The notes: generated from the sequence alone by a model not told the origin. 64,000 nucleotides of DNA from Leptospiraceae bacterium (GCA_016708435.1 JADJFV010000038.1:119525-183524); one strand, 5' to 3'. Shown: positions 18,648-29,311, counted from the stretch's first letter. A program made the numbers and translations.

Positions 18648-19747
18648 TCGTCACGTTCGATACGCCACGAAAGGATGTGGCTACTCAGTGACCAGTCTTT
18701 GTCGATGTAGCCTCGTGAAGGTTCGGTCACTGAGTAGTGTGTAGAAGGAAGGTTGTGTATAAAGAAAAGCCACGTATCGAACGTGACCATTCCTGTTGTA
18801 GAAAATTGGCAGGACTATATCGAGCGAGCGAGGGTGTTGTATGACGAGGAGTTTTCGCGGGATGAGACTAACGTGGAGTATTTGTATGAGTAATCGTCAC
18901 GTTCGATACGCCACGAAAGGATGTGGCTACTCAGTGACCGGTCTTTGTCGAGGTAGCCTAGTTAAAGACTGGTCACTGAGTAGTGTGTGGAGAAGGAAGG
19001 TTGTGTATAAAGAAAAGCCGCGTATCGAACGTGACCGGACTTTTTTGTAGAGAGAAATTCTATTGGTCTTTGTAGTTGGAGTATAAGTAAAGGTTCGGTC
19101 ACTGAGTAGTGTGTGGAGAAGGAAGGTTGTGTAAAAAGAGAAAGCCGCGTATCGAACGTGAGCGTTGTATGACGAGGAATTTTCGCGGGATGAGACTAAT
19201 GTGGAGTATGTGTATGAGTAGTCGTCACGTTCGATACGCCACGAAAAGATGTGGCTACTCAGTGACCGGAATTTGTAGTTGGAGTATAGTAAAAGGTTCG
19301 GTCACTGAGTAGCGTGTGAAGTAGAAAGGTTGTGTAAAAAAGAAAGCCGCGTATCGAACGTGAGCGTTGTATGACGAGGAATTTTCGCGGATGAGACTAA
19401 CGTGGAGTATGTGTATGAGTAATCGTCACGTTCGATACGCCACGAAAGGATGTGGCTACTCAGTGACCGGAATTTGTAGTTGGAGTATAGTAAAAGGTTC
19501 GGTCACTGAGTAGCGTGTGAAGTAGAAAGGTTGTGTAAAAAGAGAAAGCCGCGTATCGAACGTGAGCGTTGTATGACGAGGAATTTTCGCGGGATGAGAC
19601 TAACGTGGAGTATGTGTATGAGTAATCGTCACGTTCGATACGCCACGAAAGGATGTGGCTACTCAGTGACCGGAATTTGTTGTTGGAGTATAGTAAAAGG
19701 TTCGGTCACTGAGTAGCTTAATTCTTATTAAGCGTATCGAACGTGAC
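18541..19747. repeat. Tandem array of palindromic elements mixed with copies of the pglX tail
   Basis: Five complete hairpin elements (18650-18787, 18896-19035, 19224-19354, 19425-19566, 19628-19747) and one right half (about 19090-19162). Each has outer arms GTCACGTTCGATACG / CGTATCGAACGTGAC and inner arms CTACTCAGTGACCG / CGGTCACTGAGTAG. Between elements the last codons of pglX (TTGTATGACGAGGA...GTGTATGAG) are repeated, giving a unit of about 200 bp. A sixth element lies beyond the GIY-YIG gene (20067-20207). The first copy begins right after the pglX stop codon. Confidence 0.93.
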
Positions 19748-19781
19748 GTATGAGAAAGAGCAGTATAAGGAGAAAAAGTCT

Positions 19782-20108
19782 ATGCCCTATATGTATATAT
19801 TACAATGTGCGGATGATTCTTATTATACTGGAAGCACGTGGGATTTAGAAAGAAGATTGGAAGAGCATAAGTCTGGCGAAGGTGCCAATCATACTTCTAA
19901 AAAACTTCCTGTGGAGTTAGTTTATTATGAAGAATACGATCGAATTGATGATGCTTTTTATAGAGAGAAGCAAATTCAAAAATGGGTGAGAAAAAAGAAA
20001 ATTGCTTTGGTGGAAGGTAGACTTCATGATTTGCCAAAACTTGCGAAAAAGATTTTTAGTAAAAAGGTCACGTTCGATACGCCACGAAAGGATGTGGCTA
20101 CTCAGTGA
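19782..20108 (+). CDS. GIY-YIG nuclease-domain protein
   Basis: 108 residues from the ATG preceded by AAGGAG with a 9-base gap. The upstream in-frame start at 19743 lies partly in the palindrome array and is rejected. YMYILQCADDSYYTGSTWDLERRLEEH carries the GIY-YIG motif as Y-x-YIL...YYTG, followed by the usual Arg and a C-terminal YREKQIQKWVRKKK, as in the compact UPF0213/YhbQ-like group. The last 13 residues (VTFDTPRKDVATQ) and the stop are encoded by the next palindromic element, so the native end was replaced. It separates the two parts of pglX. Confidence 0.85.
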   Translation: MPYMYILQCADDSYYTGSTWDLERRLEEHKSGEGANHTSKKLPVELVYYEEYDRIDDAFYREKQIQKWVRKKKIALVEGRLHDLPKLAKKIFSKKVTFDTPRKDVATQ

Positions 20109-20207
20109 CCGGATTTTCTGCAGGTAGAATAGTAAGAAGACTGGTCACTGAGTAGTGTGTGGAGTAGAAAGGTTGAGTATAAAGAAAAGCCACGTATCGA
20201 ACGTGAC
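20067..20207. repeat. Palindromic element, copy downstream of GIY-YIG gene
   Basis: Same outer arms (GTCACGTTCGATACG / CGTATCGAACGTGAC) and left inner arm (CTACTCAGTGACCG) as the array at 18.65-19.75 kb. It overlaps the 3' end of the GIY-YIG gene and supplies its stop codon. Confidence 0.9.
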
Positions 20208-20237
20208 GCGGAGTATGTATGATGGATAACAAAGATT

Positions 20238-21332
20238 ATGCGTAAAAAAGAAAACAGAAAGCAAAGAGGTAAAGAAACAAAGGAAGTTGTATTTCCACTT
20301 CCTGAGACTAATATACATTTGCCCAAAGGTTATTCTGAATTTATTAGAGAAATTAAAGATAGGATTTCGAAGAAACGGGTAGAGGCAGTTATTGCTGCAA
20401 ACAGTGCAATGATTGTGTTATATTGGGAAATTGGAAATGCAATTTTACAAAGACAAGAAAAGGAAGGATGGGGAGCCAAAGTAATTGATAGAATGTCTTA
20501 TGACATAAAAAAAGCATTTCCGGAGCTAAAAGGATTTTCTCCGAGGAATTTAAAATACATGAGAAAGTTTGCTAGTGCTTGGACCGATTTTGCATTTGTG
20601 CAACTCTGCGTTGCACAAATTCCATGGCGGAGCAATATAACATTATTAGATAAAATTTCTGATATAGAGATAAGAAAATGGTATGCAGTTAAAACTTTAG
20701 AAAATGGTTTTGGAAAAGATATGCTTGCTTTTCAAATTGAATCGGAGTTGCATAAAAGACAAGGCTCTACTGTAAATAATTTTAAGACAGCTATGCCGCC
20801 GCTAGAATCAGATTTTACATCCCAGCTTTTCAAAGACCCCTATGTTTTTGATTTTTTAGGAACAGATGACTTACGCTTGGAAGCAGAATTGGAGCAAAAG
20901 TTAATCAGTCATATTCAGAAATTCTTATTGGAACTAGGACAGGGATTTTCTTTCGTTGGTAGGCAAGTTCATCTGGAGCTTGGCGATCAAGACTTTTATA
21001 TTGATTTATTATTTTATCATTTGAAACTCAGATGCTTTGTAGTTGTGGAATTGAAAGCGGGAGAGTTTAACCCCGGTTATGTGAGTAAACTAAATATGTA
21101 TTTGAATGTTGTAAATGAAACCATGCTCCACCCAGACGATAAGCCAAGCATTGGTTTACTGCTAGTAAAATCAAAAAATAAATTAGTCGTGGAGTATTCC
21201 CTTTCCGGTTATACAAATCCAATCGGTGTAGCAAACTGGGAAAGTAAATTGAAGAAATCATTACCGGAAAATTTAAAATCCAGTTTACCTTCCATAGAAG
21301 AAATTGAGAAGGAATTAGAAAATGAAACCTAA
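20238..21332 (+). CDS. DUF1016 family PD-(D/E)XK nuclease (YhcG-like)
   Basis: 364 residues. The N-terminal DUF1016 domain (about 35-170) includes VLYWEIGNAILQRQ and GFSPRNLKYMRKF. The C-terminal nuclease core has FYIDLLFYH (Asp 256) and VVVELKAGEF (Glu 271, Lys 273), the D...ExK triad of PD-(D/E)XK enzymes. Such proteins are common passengers of restriction and defence loci. The next gene starts inside its last codons (11-bp overlap), tying it to the C-terminal PglX piece. Activity is inferred, not shown for this family member. Confidence 0.88.
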   Translation: MRKKENRKQRGKETKEVVFPLPETNIHLPKGYSEFIREIKDRISKKRVEAVIAANSAMIVLYWEIGNAILQRQEKEGWGAKVIDRMSYDIKKAFPELKGFSPRNLKYMRKFASAWTDFAFVQLCVAQIPWRSNITLLDKISDIEIRKWYAVKTLENGFGKDMLAFQIESELHKRQGSTVNNFKTAMPPLESDFTSQLFKDPYVFDFLGTDDLRLEAELEQKLISHIQKFLLELGQGFSFVGRQVHLELGDQDFYIDLLFYHLKLRCFVVVELKAGEFNPGYVSKLNMYLNVVNETMLHPDDKPSIGLLLVKSKNKLVVEYSLSGYTNPIGVANWESKLKKSLPENLKSSLPSIEEIEKELENET

Positions 21333-22926
21333 CATACTTAAAGACAATATGAATCATGTTCTTACGATTTCTCTAATCGTTCCGTCGGAGGAGTTTGAAT
21401 TAAAAGAGATTTTGATTCGGGCTGATATAGACCGCGATGTGTTTAAGACATTTGATGAGGCTACGGTTAAAGCCATTCAAGAAGAAGTGGGATTATCCGC
21501 TGGGTTACTTCCCAAGCTGTCCGAGAGGCAAATTGAAAGTATGCGGATTGGTGAGGAAGTTTCGATTGAGAAGTTGGAAGATATTCCTAGTGTTGATTCG
21601 CAGGCGTTTGGTTCTTATTTTGCGGATGTGTATCTAAATGGGACTTATAAATGGGAAGCGGGTTATGTGGTCTATAAGGCAAATGGGGTCAAAGATCGAG
21701 ATAAGATTTTGAACCTGGAAGGTATGTCGCGTGAATTTCTTTTACATCCGGAGACGATTGTTAAGATTAGACGGCATCTCGGTATTATCCGCAAGGTGGA
21801 TAGAGTTGAGCAGTCTATGCGGCATCTGGGTTTTACTGTTGGAGTGCTGCTAGGTCGGTTTGATGCACAGACTGGTGGACTTGTGGACTTGGCTAGTGAA
21901 AGGTTAAAAGAGAAAAGTTTAGAGCGGGAGGAGAATGCGCCTAAGCCGCTTAGTGGTGGGATGTATTTTACTAGTCTTGCGGATTTGCGAAATTCTATTG
22001 GATCGAGTGTGAGTATGGTGGATGGTAAGATTATAGAGAGAGCAAAAGACGTGTTAGTCTATAAATTGGGTGAGGTGAAAGCCAAAGAAGTTTGGGATGA
22101 AATGGAGATTGCTCTTTTGAAAGACTGTGACGCATCTAGTAAAGGAATGGATTGGGTTAGTTTTTTTCGGGAGCATTATTTTGATCTTCATATTTCTAAG
22201 TATGAGAATCGTCCTATTTATTTTCCTTTGTCGAGTGCGAAGAGAAATTTTGTTTTCTATTTTAATATCCATACCTGGACTACAGGGACGTTTGCCTTTA
22301 TCCTCTCCGATTTTTTAAATCCTGACTTGAACGCTATGAAAGCAAGACTTGATAGCATCCAAGAAGCAAAGACAAAAGCAAATTCTACTGAGGCAAAACA
22401 ACTCGATAAAGACATCCTTCAATTAGAAAAGTTAGTTTTGGAGTTAGAAGAATTTCGAAATACATTAGATGTTATTAACACGAAAGGGATTGACACAAAT
22501 CAGTTGGAAGCAAAAGTTCCTTACGTTATGGACTTAGACGATGGCGTTATGGTGAACTCTTCTGCTCTTCATCCGCTTCTTAGCCCTCAATGGAAAAAGC
22601 CAAAAGAAATCTGGCAGGGTATTTTAAAACCACAGGGCAAAAAAGACTATGACTGGTCGCATCTTGCTATGCGCTATTTTCCAAAACGAGTCTTCGGCAA
22701 ATGTAAAGTAGACCCTTCTCTTGCAGTTGCTCATTCTAATTATGGAATTTATAAAGATAGAGATTTGTTTAAAGAGCTTCACCCGGAAGCCGCTAAGAAA
22801 TGGGAAGAGAAAAATTCTTCCTCAGCGGATACTTCTAGTAATCCAACACCTATGCTGGAAGGCTTTGCTTCTGCGATGCAAACCAAGAAAAGATTACCAC
22901 GGATGAACACGGATGGACACAGATGA
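21322..22926 (+). CDS. pglX: PglX C-terminal (specificity-like) part encoded as a separate protein
   Basis: 534 residues without a methyltransferase domain. ENRPIYFPLSSAKRNFVFYF, then LSDFLNPDLNAMKARL, a coiled coil (about 340-390), DLDDGVMVNSSALHPLL and KKDYDWSHLAMRYFPKRV match the C-terminal region of PglX proteins as I know it; LGFTVGVLLGRFD fits the preceding conserved stretch. So one family protein appears split over two genes with 2.7 kb between them. It may dock on the catalytic part in trans. The last 13 codons run into a common dispersed repeat (ACCACGGATGAACACGGATG), so the native C-terminus may be altered. Confidence 0.7.
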   Translation: MKPNILKDNMNHVLTISLIVPSEEFELKEILIRADIDRDVFKTFDEATVKAIQEEVGLSAGLLPKLSERQIESMRIGEEVSIEKLEDIPSVDSQAFGSYFADVYLNGTYKWEAGYVVYKANGVKDRDKILNLEGMSREFLLHPETIVKIRRHLGIIRKVDRVEQSMRHLGFTVGVLLGRFDAQTGGLVDLASERLKEKSLEREENAPKPLSGGMYFTSLADLRNSIGSSVSMVDGKIIERAKDVLVYKLGEVKAKEVWDEMEIALLKDCDASSKGMDWVSFFREHYFDLHISKYENRPIYFPLSSAKRNFVFYFNIHTWTTGTFAFILSDFLNPDLNAMKARLDSIQEAKTKANSTEAKQLDKDILQLEKLVLELEEFRNTLDVINTKGIDTNQLEAKVPYVMDLDDGVMVNSSALHPLLSPQWKKPKEIWQGILKPQGKKDYDWSHLAMRYFPKRVFGKCKVDPSLAVAHSNYGIYKDRDLFKELHPEAAKKWEEKNSSSADTSSNPTPMLEGFASAMQTKKRLPRMNTDGHR

Positions 22927-22985
22927 ATGGTTCGACAGGCTCACCATGACAGCATTGTCAATTAAGATGACGAGAGGAGTAAATT

Positions 22986-25896
22986 ATGAGTATACTTTAT
23001 GAGGCTATTAGTTCGTTTATTGATTTGAAAGTGAATCGGGAGTGTTTGGTTTCCTGGATTGACAAAGATGCTTTGTTTACTTCGTATATTGACTTGCTTG
23101 ATGAAGAAATAAAAGCGGGAAATAAAAATACAAATTGGTTCGGTTTCAGGGATCTTTTTTGGAATCTATACTTTCGCTAAACGAGCTTATGCAAGATACA
23201 AAGAAGCCGGATTGTCTGGTTTATATTCCTTACATTGGTGCGGATAATATAGATAAGACTCCTTTTTTAGAAGTCCTCAAGTCGTCGATTTCGATTCCCT
23301 CTGATGTGAAGGAATTACTCGACCAAGTGAGTGGTGGTTATCTGTCGCCCGATCAACTTAGAAAAGTTAAGTCGAGTCTACCTGCTAACTTCCAACAATT
23401 GGAGTCTATTCTATCGGGGGATAATTTGGATTTGTCGATCTTTGAGAGTCCCAAGTCTGTTATCGAATTTGCTAAAAATCTTCTCTCAAATAAAACTACC
23501 CTTTTAGATAATGTAGAGAAACATCCGAAAGGAACTCTATTAAAAATGGAAAAAGGATTTGAGAAAACGTTTGGGTATTTTACTGATCTTACTAAAAAAA
23601 TATTGGGAGAGAGAGACGAGATTGCAGCAAGGACAAGTGAAGATCATAGCATCTTTCGCCTACCGCTTGGTTTTTTTCTTTTAGGTAGAGAATACGTAAT
23701 GGACTTACAAAATTGTAAGCCTTATTCGGAAGACCTCGTTCGATTGCAAGAGTTAGGCAAACTATACTTACCCGCTATTCAAGAAGTATTAAATCATCTT
23801 AGAGATAATGAGCCTTCTGCGTATCATGACCTTTCGAAAGAAATTCAAGGACTGGGTATATTCGGTGAGGAAATTGAAAAGAGAAGTTCTAAAGAACTTG
23901 GTTCGATTGATACTTTTTATTTTGAAGACACGGTTCATCAAACAGAGGCATTTCGCTTTCTGAATGGCTATCAATATGAAAAAGCAATTTTACTTCATCG
24001 AGATAGACAAAAATCTTTTTGGAAAAAAAATGACCCGCGCGTTTCTGAGTTTTGGAATTGGATAGAGCTAACAGCTAATCTGGCAGATAGCATTACAAAA
24101 ACAAAACTTTCTTTCCAACAAACAAAATCGCTAGAAGAGGCAATGGAGCGTTATTCGCAAGAATTGTATAAGATTGATAGAGAGTATCGAAGCTTTGGTA
24201 ATTCCACAGAGGCTCTTATGCAGTCTTCGAGTCAGAACTACAAGGAAGTATCCAATGTTCGAAAGCTGATTCGATTGGAATATTCTGATTGGCTGAATTT
24301 AATCAATCATCATTACCAAAGTATTTGTAAGGCTAATGGCTTTTTGCCTACACAGTCTAGACTCCAACAGAGATTCTTTTATCATAATTTTGTGAGTCCA
24401 CTTCTAGAGCAGGGAAAAACGGCTGTCTTTTTTGTAGATGCTATGCGTTATGAGATTGGGGTTTTGTTAAATGATAAATTACTCGAAGCGGGAATCAAGT
24501 CTGTGATTACTCCTATCTATGCGGAGTTACCTACGATTACCTCTGTTGGTATGAATGCGTTAGTTCCTTCAGAGAAGCAAGGTAGCTTAGAGCCCATTTT
24601 GGATAAAGACAAAAAATCCATTCGTGGTTTTAAAGCGGGCAATCGACAAGTATCCTCTGTAGAGGACAGACGATTGATTTTAAAAGAAATAAGCCGACGA
24701 AATGTAGAGTGGATTACACTAGATGAAATCCATCGCAACTACAAAGAATTAGAGCCTAAACTCAAATCGAGTCAAATTCACTGTTATCCACTCTTTAGAA
24801 ATTGATGATGCGGGCGAAAATGGATTTTTATCTAAAGGATTTGATTTCTTTGAAGATACGATTTCTAAAATAAAAATTGGAATTGAGAGACTGAGAGAAT
24901 CAGGGTATGAGAATTTTTCTATTGTTTCCGATCATGGTTTTATCCAATATGAAATTGACTCGGAGCATTCTAGGTCAAGGAGTGAGAGTCCTGTCAGTTT
25001 TCGTGGAAGAGGCGTTATGTGATTCAGGAAGATAAGATTACTTCTCCTGAATATTCTGGTGTCAATGGATTCTTTACTCTATTTACATTCTCCATATGAC
25101 TTAGTTTTTTTAAAAGAGCCTAAAGTGTTTAAGGACGCACCTACAAACAAGGGTTTCTTTCATGGTGGAAATTCTTGCAAGAGCGGATAATCCCTGTTAT
25201 TACCATTTTGAGTGACTCTAAAAAACAAACACAAATCCCACAAGTCAAGTATGAAATTGAGGCAGAAATTAAACTGAGTAGAGATAGGCATAGTTTAGAA
25301 CTGCAAGTTGTTTCCAAAAATGACAATGTTTTATTTAAAGAAAATCAAGTTTTGCTCCTTGAATTACACGAAGTAGAAAATGTAAGAATTCGAATTCTAC
25401 AATCCAATACTGTTAAATTCTTTACCAATGAAGTCGAAGTAGAGCCTAATCGTAAGTATTCACTTGAGTTTGAAGTGATTACTCCAAGTGAATTTGTATT
25501 TCAGGAGAAAGCTTCTGTTCGAATTTGGAGTCCCTCTCTGAAAAGTAAAATTGAGCCTTGGATTTCCAATGTGAAAATTCCACTTCGAGGGAACACAAGT
25601 GCAAATGTGGAAACAAAAAAAGAGACTGTAATGGAAAAGTGGAGAAAGAGGCTGTCACAAATCTTCCTGCCAACCTGGAGAGTGATATACAGATTATCCT
25701 CAAGACCCTCCTTTCGTCTAGCTCAGGTATGATTACAGAAATAGGAATTCATCGAATCTTTGCAGATCCAAGAAAATCAGCAAGAGCTTTACGGCAATTC
25801 TCTATTTTCCTCCAAGACCGTTCGAATGAGTTAGAGTTTTCTGTTTCTATTGAATACAGTGGAGAAGGGAAAATTTATAAACTAGGTAATAAATAA
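22986..25896 (+). CDS. pglZ: BREX phosphatase-like protein PglZ, multiply frameshifted
   Basis: About 970 residues when joined. Alkaline-phosphatase-superfamily signatures are TAVFFVDAMRYEIG (in the frame 23135-24805) and SIVSDHGFIQYE (around 24930, in another frame). The N-terminal piece joins via the A5 run 23124-23128 (restored: KLVRFQGSFLES). Further breaks lie near 24770, 25008, 25078, 25172 and 25612; the last piece, ending LGNK at 25896, is a winged-helix-like tail. PglZ is the signature gene of BREX. As given, the sequence cannot make the protein; six breaks is more than in any other brx gene. Confidence 0.82.
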
Positions 25897-25897
25897 A

Positions 25898-27203
25898 ATG
25901 AATGACAATACAAAGAAAATGATTTTTGAAGAGCTTCGAAAAGGCACTGTTCCAGAAGAAGGGCATCAGGCATTTGCAGTGGGAATTGAGCCTGTATTGA
26001 ATGAGTTACAAAGGAATATGGAATCGGTATCTACTGGAGATAAAAAGGAAATATCAAATTTCTGCGAGGCAATTATGGGTGTGGAAAACTTTTATTTCTA
26101 AATATGCACTCTCTCTTGCTCGGGAGAAAGGTTTTGTTACTTCCTTTGTTGTTATTTCGCCTAACGACACTCAGTTTCATAATTTTCAAGTTGTCTATCA
26201 TAAAATCTGTCAGAATTTTCAAACGGAGTCTTCTAAGTCTGTTGGCGTATTGGCTGATGCACTCGATAGATGGTTTGGTAGAATTGAAGATGCTTTGATT
26301 CAAACGGAAAAACTAAGTTATGACGATCCCAATTTTGACCAATCTGTGATTCGCCGCTTTGAAACAGAATTAGTTAGTCTGTTAAAGGATGATGTCTCGC
26401 AGGACTTTATCTCTGTTATCCGCGCTTACTTCTTTGCAAAACAAGAAGGGGACATTGCTAAGTCCGGTCAACTGCTTTCGTGGTTGTCAGGAAGTCCTAA
26501 CGTTAGTGCACAGGCTAAGAAGTCTGCTGGTATCAAAGGAGAAATAGATTCAAAAACGGCACTTACTTATTTGAAGGGAATACTAAGTATCCTCAATAGT
26601 GCGGGTTACAAGGGTCTTGTGATTGTTCTAGATGAGATGGAAACAATTCTAAGAGAGAGGCGAGATGTAAGAGAAAAGTCGATGACGGGGCTTAGGCAAA
26701 TCACAGATGCCGTTGAGAGTTTTAAAGGTTCTCTTTGGATATTTACGGGAACAGAAGAATTTTTTGATTCTCCTAAAGGTGTGAAAGGTTTGCAGCCTCT
26801 CTATGATCGGATTGGTTTTAAGAAAATTGGGGAATTCGTGAATTTGAGACAACCTCAATTAGAATTAAAACCTTTAAAAGAGGATAGACTTTTAAATATT
26901 GCTATTCGGCTAAGAGATATTTACCCCACTGAAAATAAAACAAGAATCAATCAAAAACTAGACAATGATTTTTTAGAATTGTATGTAAAGAAAGTTACAG
27001 TAGGGTTTGCGGGGCAAATCGGAGTTGTCCCTAGAAATTTTATTCGTGATTTAATTAACCTATTTGATATAGTTTCTGACAATGAAGAGTTTGATCCAGC
27101 GAAAGAATTAAAAATTCCAGACGTTTCACAGGAAGAATTAGAAAGAGCTTCTACTTTAGCCGATGATTCTGAGGAATCTCCTTATATAGAGGTAAGTTTT
27201 TAA
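25898..27203 (+). CDS. brxD: BREX ATP-binding protein BrxD, two frameshifts within Walker A region
   Basis: About 435 residues when joined. Restoring one base near 26056-26062 and one in the A4 run 26085-26088 gives FxRGNYGCGKTFISKYAL, a Walker A motif otherwise spread over three frames. The rest (26091-27203) is intact: VIVLDEMETILRERRD is Walker B, and SLWIFTGTEEFFDSPKGVKGL is typical of BrxD. It accompanies BrxHI in type 2 and type 6 BREX. Its stop overlaps the brxHI start by one base. Confidence 0.85.
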
Positions 27204-29311
27204 TGACTGCCTTTTCCAGATTTCATCCGAGACTCCAACAACAGATTGTAAATGTTCTAGGTTGGTCAATGCTTAGACCAGTGCAAGAGATTGCGGGTAA
27301 TACAATACTTGACGGGAAAAACTGTGTTATCCTCGCTCCAACTGCGGGTGGAAAAACGGAATCTTCTTTCTTTCCTGTGATTTCGGAAATTTTAACAAAT
27401 CCAAGCGAGGGGATACGGGCTATTTATATTTCTCCCCTCAAAGCACTTCTGAATAATCAGGAAGAGAGAATCGAAGCCTATACTAAGATGGTTGGGATTT
27501 CCTCTTTTAAATGGCATGGGGATGTAAATCAATCGGAGAGAAAGAATTTCATACAAGAAGCTTCCGAAATTTTACTGACTACACCTGAATCTCTAGAGGC
27601 GATGCTTGTATCGACTAAGTTTCCTAGTCAAAAGTTGTTTGCGAACTTGGACTTTATTATCATTGACGAAATACACGCGTTAGCCTCTGTTGATCGGGGC
27701 TCTCAGCTTATTTCTATTTTAGAACGGATTAAATTCAAAAGTAAAAGAGACTTTCTTCGAATTGGTCTTTCGGCTACTGTTGGTAATCCGCGCGAGATTT
27801 TAGATTGGATGCAGGGTAGTTCTCTGAGAGAAAAGGAGATGGTTGATCCGCCGCGCGAGCCTTCTAAGAAAAATCTATCCATTTTCTTTAATGAAAATAA
27901 TCCTGAACTTTTAAAAGAATCAGCAAAGCTTACTAAAGAGGGAAAGAGTTTGGTATTCTGTGATTCTAGATCCACTGCTGAATTCTTTGGAACCTATCTC
28001 GGCAAACAAGGAATAGACGCTCATGTGCATCACTCTTCTTTATCATTGGAAGAAAGGCAGAGAGCTGAATTAAAATTTGCTAAGAGTAGTAATTCTTGTA
28101 TTGTTTCTACTTCTACTATGGAGCTTGGAATTGATGTCGGTGACTTGGATAGAGTCTTACAAGTAGAAGCTCCTAGTAGTGTTGCTTCTTTTTTACAAAG
28201 AATCGGTAGAACCGGAAGAAGGGCTGGCTCTATTGCTACTATGTCTTTTTTAATTGAGCAGGAGGAGAATTTATTACAAGCAATTGCTCTTGTAGAACTT
28301 GCTCGTGCGGGGTGGGTTGAGAAGGTAAGATTTTCCAATCGTATGTGGCATTTGTTATTACAGCAGATAATGGCGATTTTGCTTGAGTATGGTGGAATTA
28401 GTCCTGATTCTCTGAGAGAAATTTTATCTAAGCCATACGCATTTTCTGGAATTTCAGTGGAGGAATACGAAGGATTTATACATTACCTAATAGAGAAAGA
28501 GTTTATCTTTTTTGCAGACGGGCTTTATTCTATTGGAACAAGTGCGGAAGAGGAATTTGGAAGACGAAATTTTATGAAAATTCTTTCTGTCTTTCAATCT
28601 CCTGTTGAATTTCAAGTTGTCACTCTCGCTGAGAGGCTTCTTGGTAGTATCCAAAGAGACTTTGCTGAAAAATTAACTCCGAATGAGAGTAGTTTTATTC
28701 TTGGTGGCAAACCGTGGTTAGTCAGACATATTGACTGGAATGGTCTTCGCGTGATAGTGGAAACTGCACCTGCAGGAGCGAAACCTAAATGGTCTGGGTT
28801 TTTACCTAGACTTTTGCAATATGAAGTGTCAAGGAAGGTAAGAGAGATTATCCTCTCTTCTGAAGAGTATCCTTATTTAAACCCGAATAGCAAAGAAAAA
28901 CTGCAAATGATTCGAGAGTCCAATAGAAGTATTCTAACTGGAACGGAACCAATTATTTTTGCGGATGGTCAAGATACGATTATCTATACTTATGCAGGTG
29001 GGTATGTAAACTTTACTTTGCGATTTGCTCTTATGCATGAATTGAAAGTGGAGATAGTTACTTCCAATGAATTTATAAAATTTAAAAAAGGTTCTGTTAA
29101 AGTGGAAGAAGTTGTTGAGTTGTTTCACAAATTGAAAGATCCTTCGTATTGGGAAGCGGATGAATTAAGAAGTAACCTGGCGAAAAATTTTCCGAATTAT
29201 AGAATTTCGAAATTCCAACAATACCTTCCTGATAAGTATTCTAAAGAGATTTTGGGGCAAATCCTTTTAGATGTTGTGGCTACTCTGCGTTATCTGAATG
29301 AAGTATTGTAA
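27203..29311 (+). CDS. brxHI: BREX helicase BrxHI (Lhr-like)
   Basis: 702 residues, uninterrupted. Superfamily 2 helicase motifs: APTAGGKTE (Walker A, 46-52), TTPESLEAML, DEIH (155-158), LSATVG, STSTMELGIDVGD and QRIGRTGRR. The C-terminal half resembles Lhr-type extensions rather than RecQ. BrxHI closes the core operon in type 6 BREX. Starts on the last base of brxD (TAATG) and is followed after 6 bp by the DUF1016-nuclease fusion gene. Confidence 0.9.
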   Translation: MTAFSRFHPRLQQQIVNVLGWSMLRPVQEIAGNTILDGKNCVILAPTAGGKTESSFFPVISEILTNPSEGIRAIYISPLKALLNNQEERIEAYTKMVGISSFKWHGDVNQSERKNFIQEASEILLTTPESLEAMLVSTKFPSQKLFANLDFIIIDEIHALASVDRGSQLISILERIKFKSKRDFLRIGLSATVGNPREILDWMQGSSLREKEMVDPPREPSKKNLSIFFNENNPELLKESAKLTKEGKSLVFCDSRSTAEFFGTYLGKQGIDAHVHHSSLSLEERQRAELKFAKSSNSCIVSTSTMELGIDVGDLDRVLQVEAPSSVASFLQRIGRTGRRAGSIATMSFLIEQEENLLQAIALVELARAGWVEKVRFSNRMWHLLLQQIMAILLEYGGISPDSLREILSKPYAFSGISVEEYEGFIHYLIEKEFIFFADGLYSIGTSAEEEFGRRNFMKILSVFQSPVEFQVVTLAERLLGSIQRDFAEKLTPNESSFILGGKPWLVRHIDWNGLRVIVETAPAGAKPKWSGFLPRLLQYEVSRKVREIILSSEEYPYLNPNSKEKLQMIRESNRSILTGTEPIIFADGQDTIIYTYAGGYVNFTLRFALMHELKVEIVTSNEFIKFKKGSVKVEEVVELFHKLKDPSYWEADELRSNLAKNFPNYRISKFQQYLPDKYSKEILGQILLDVVATLRYLNEVL

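Noticed and set aside
18841..19716. Three similar 60-70 codon frames in the repeat array
   Set aside because: They simply translate the repeat unit (pglX tail plus palindrome) and have no independent start signals.
18541..19747. CRISPR array
   Set aside because: Units are about 200 bp, internally palindromic and include pglX coding sequence; there are no unique spacers and no cas genes.
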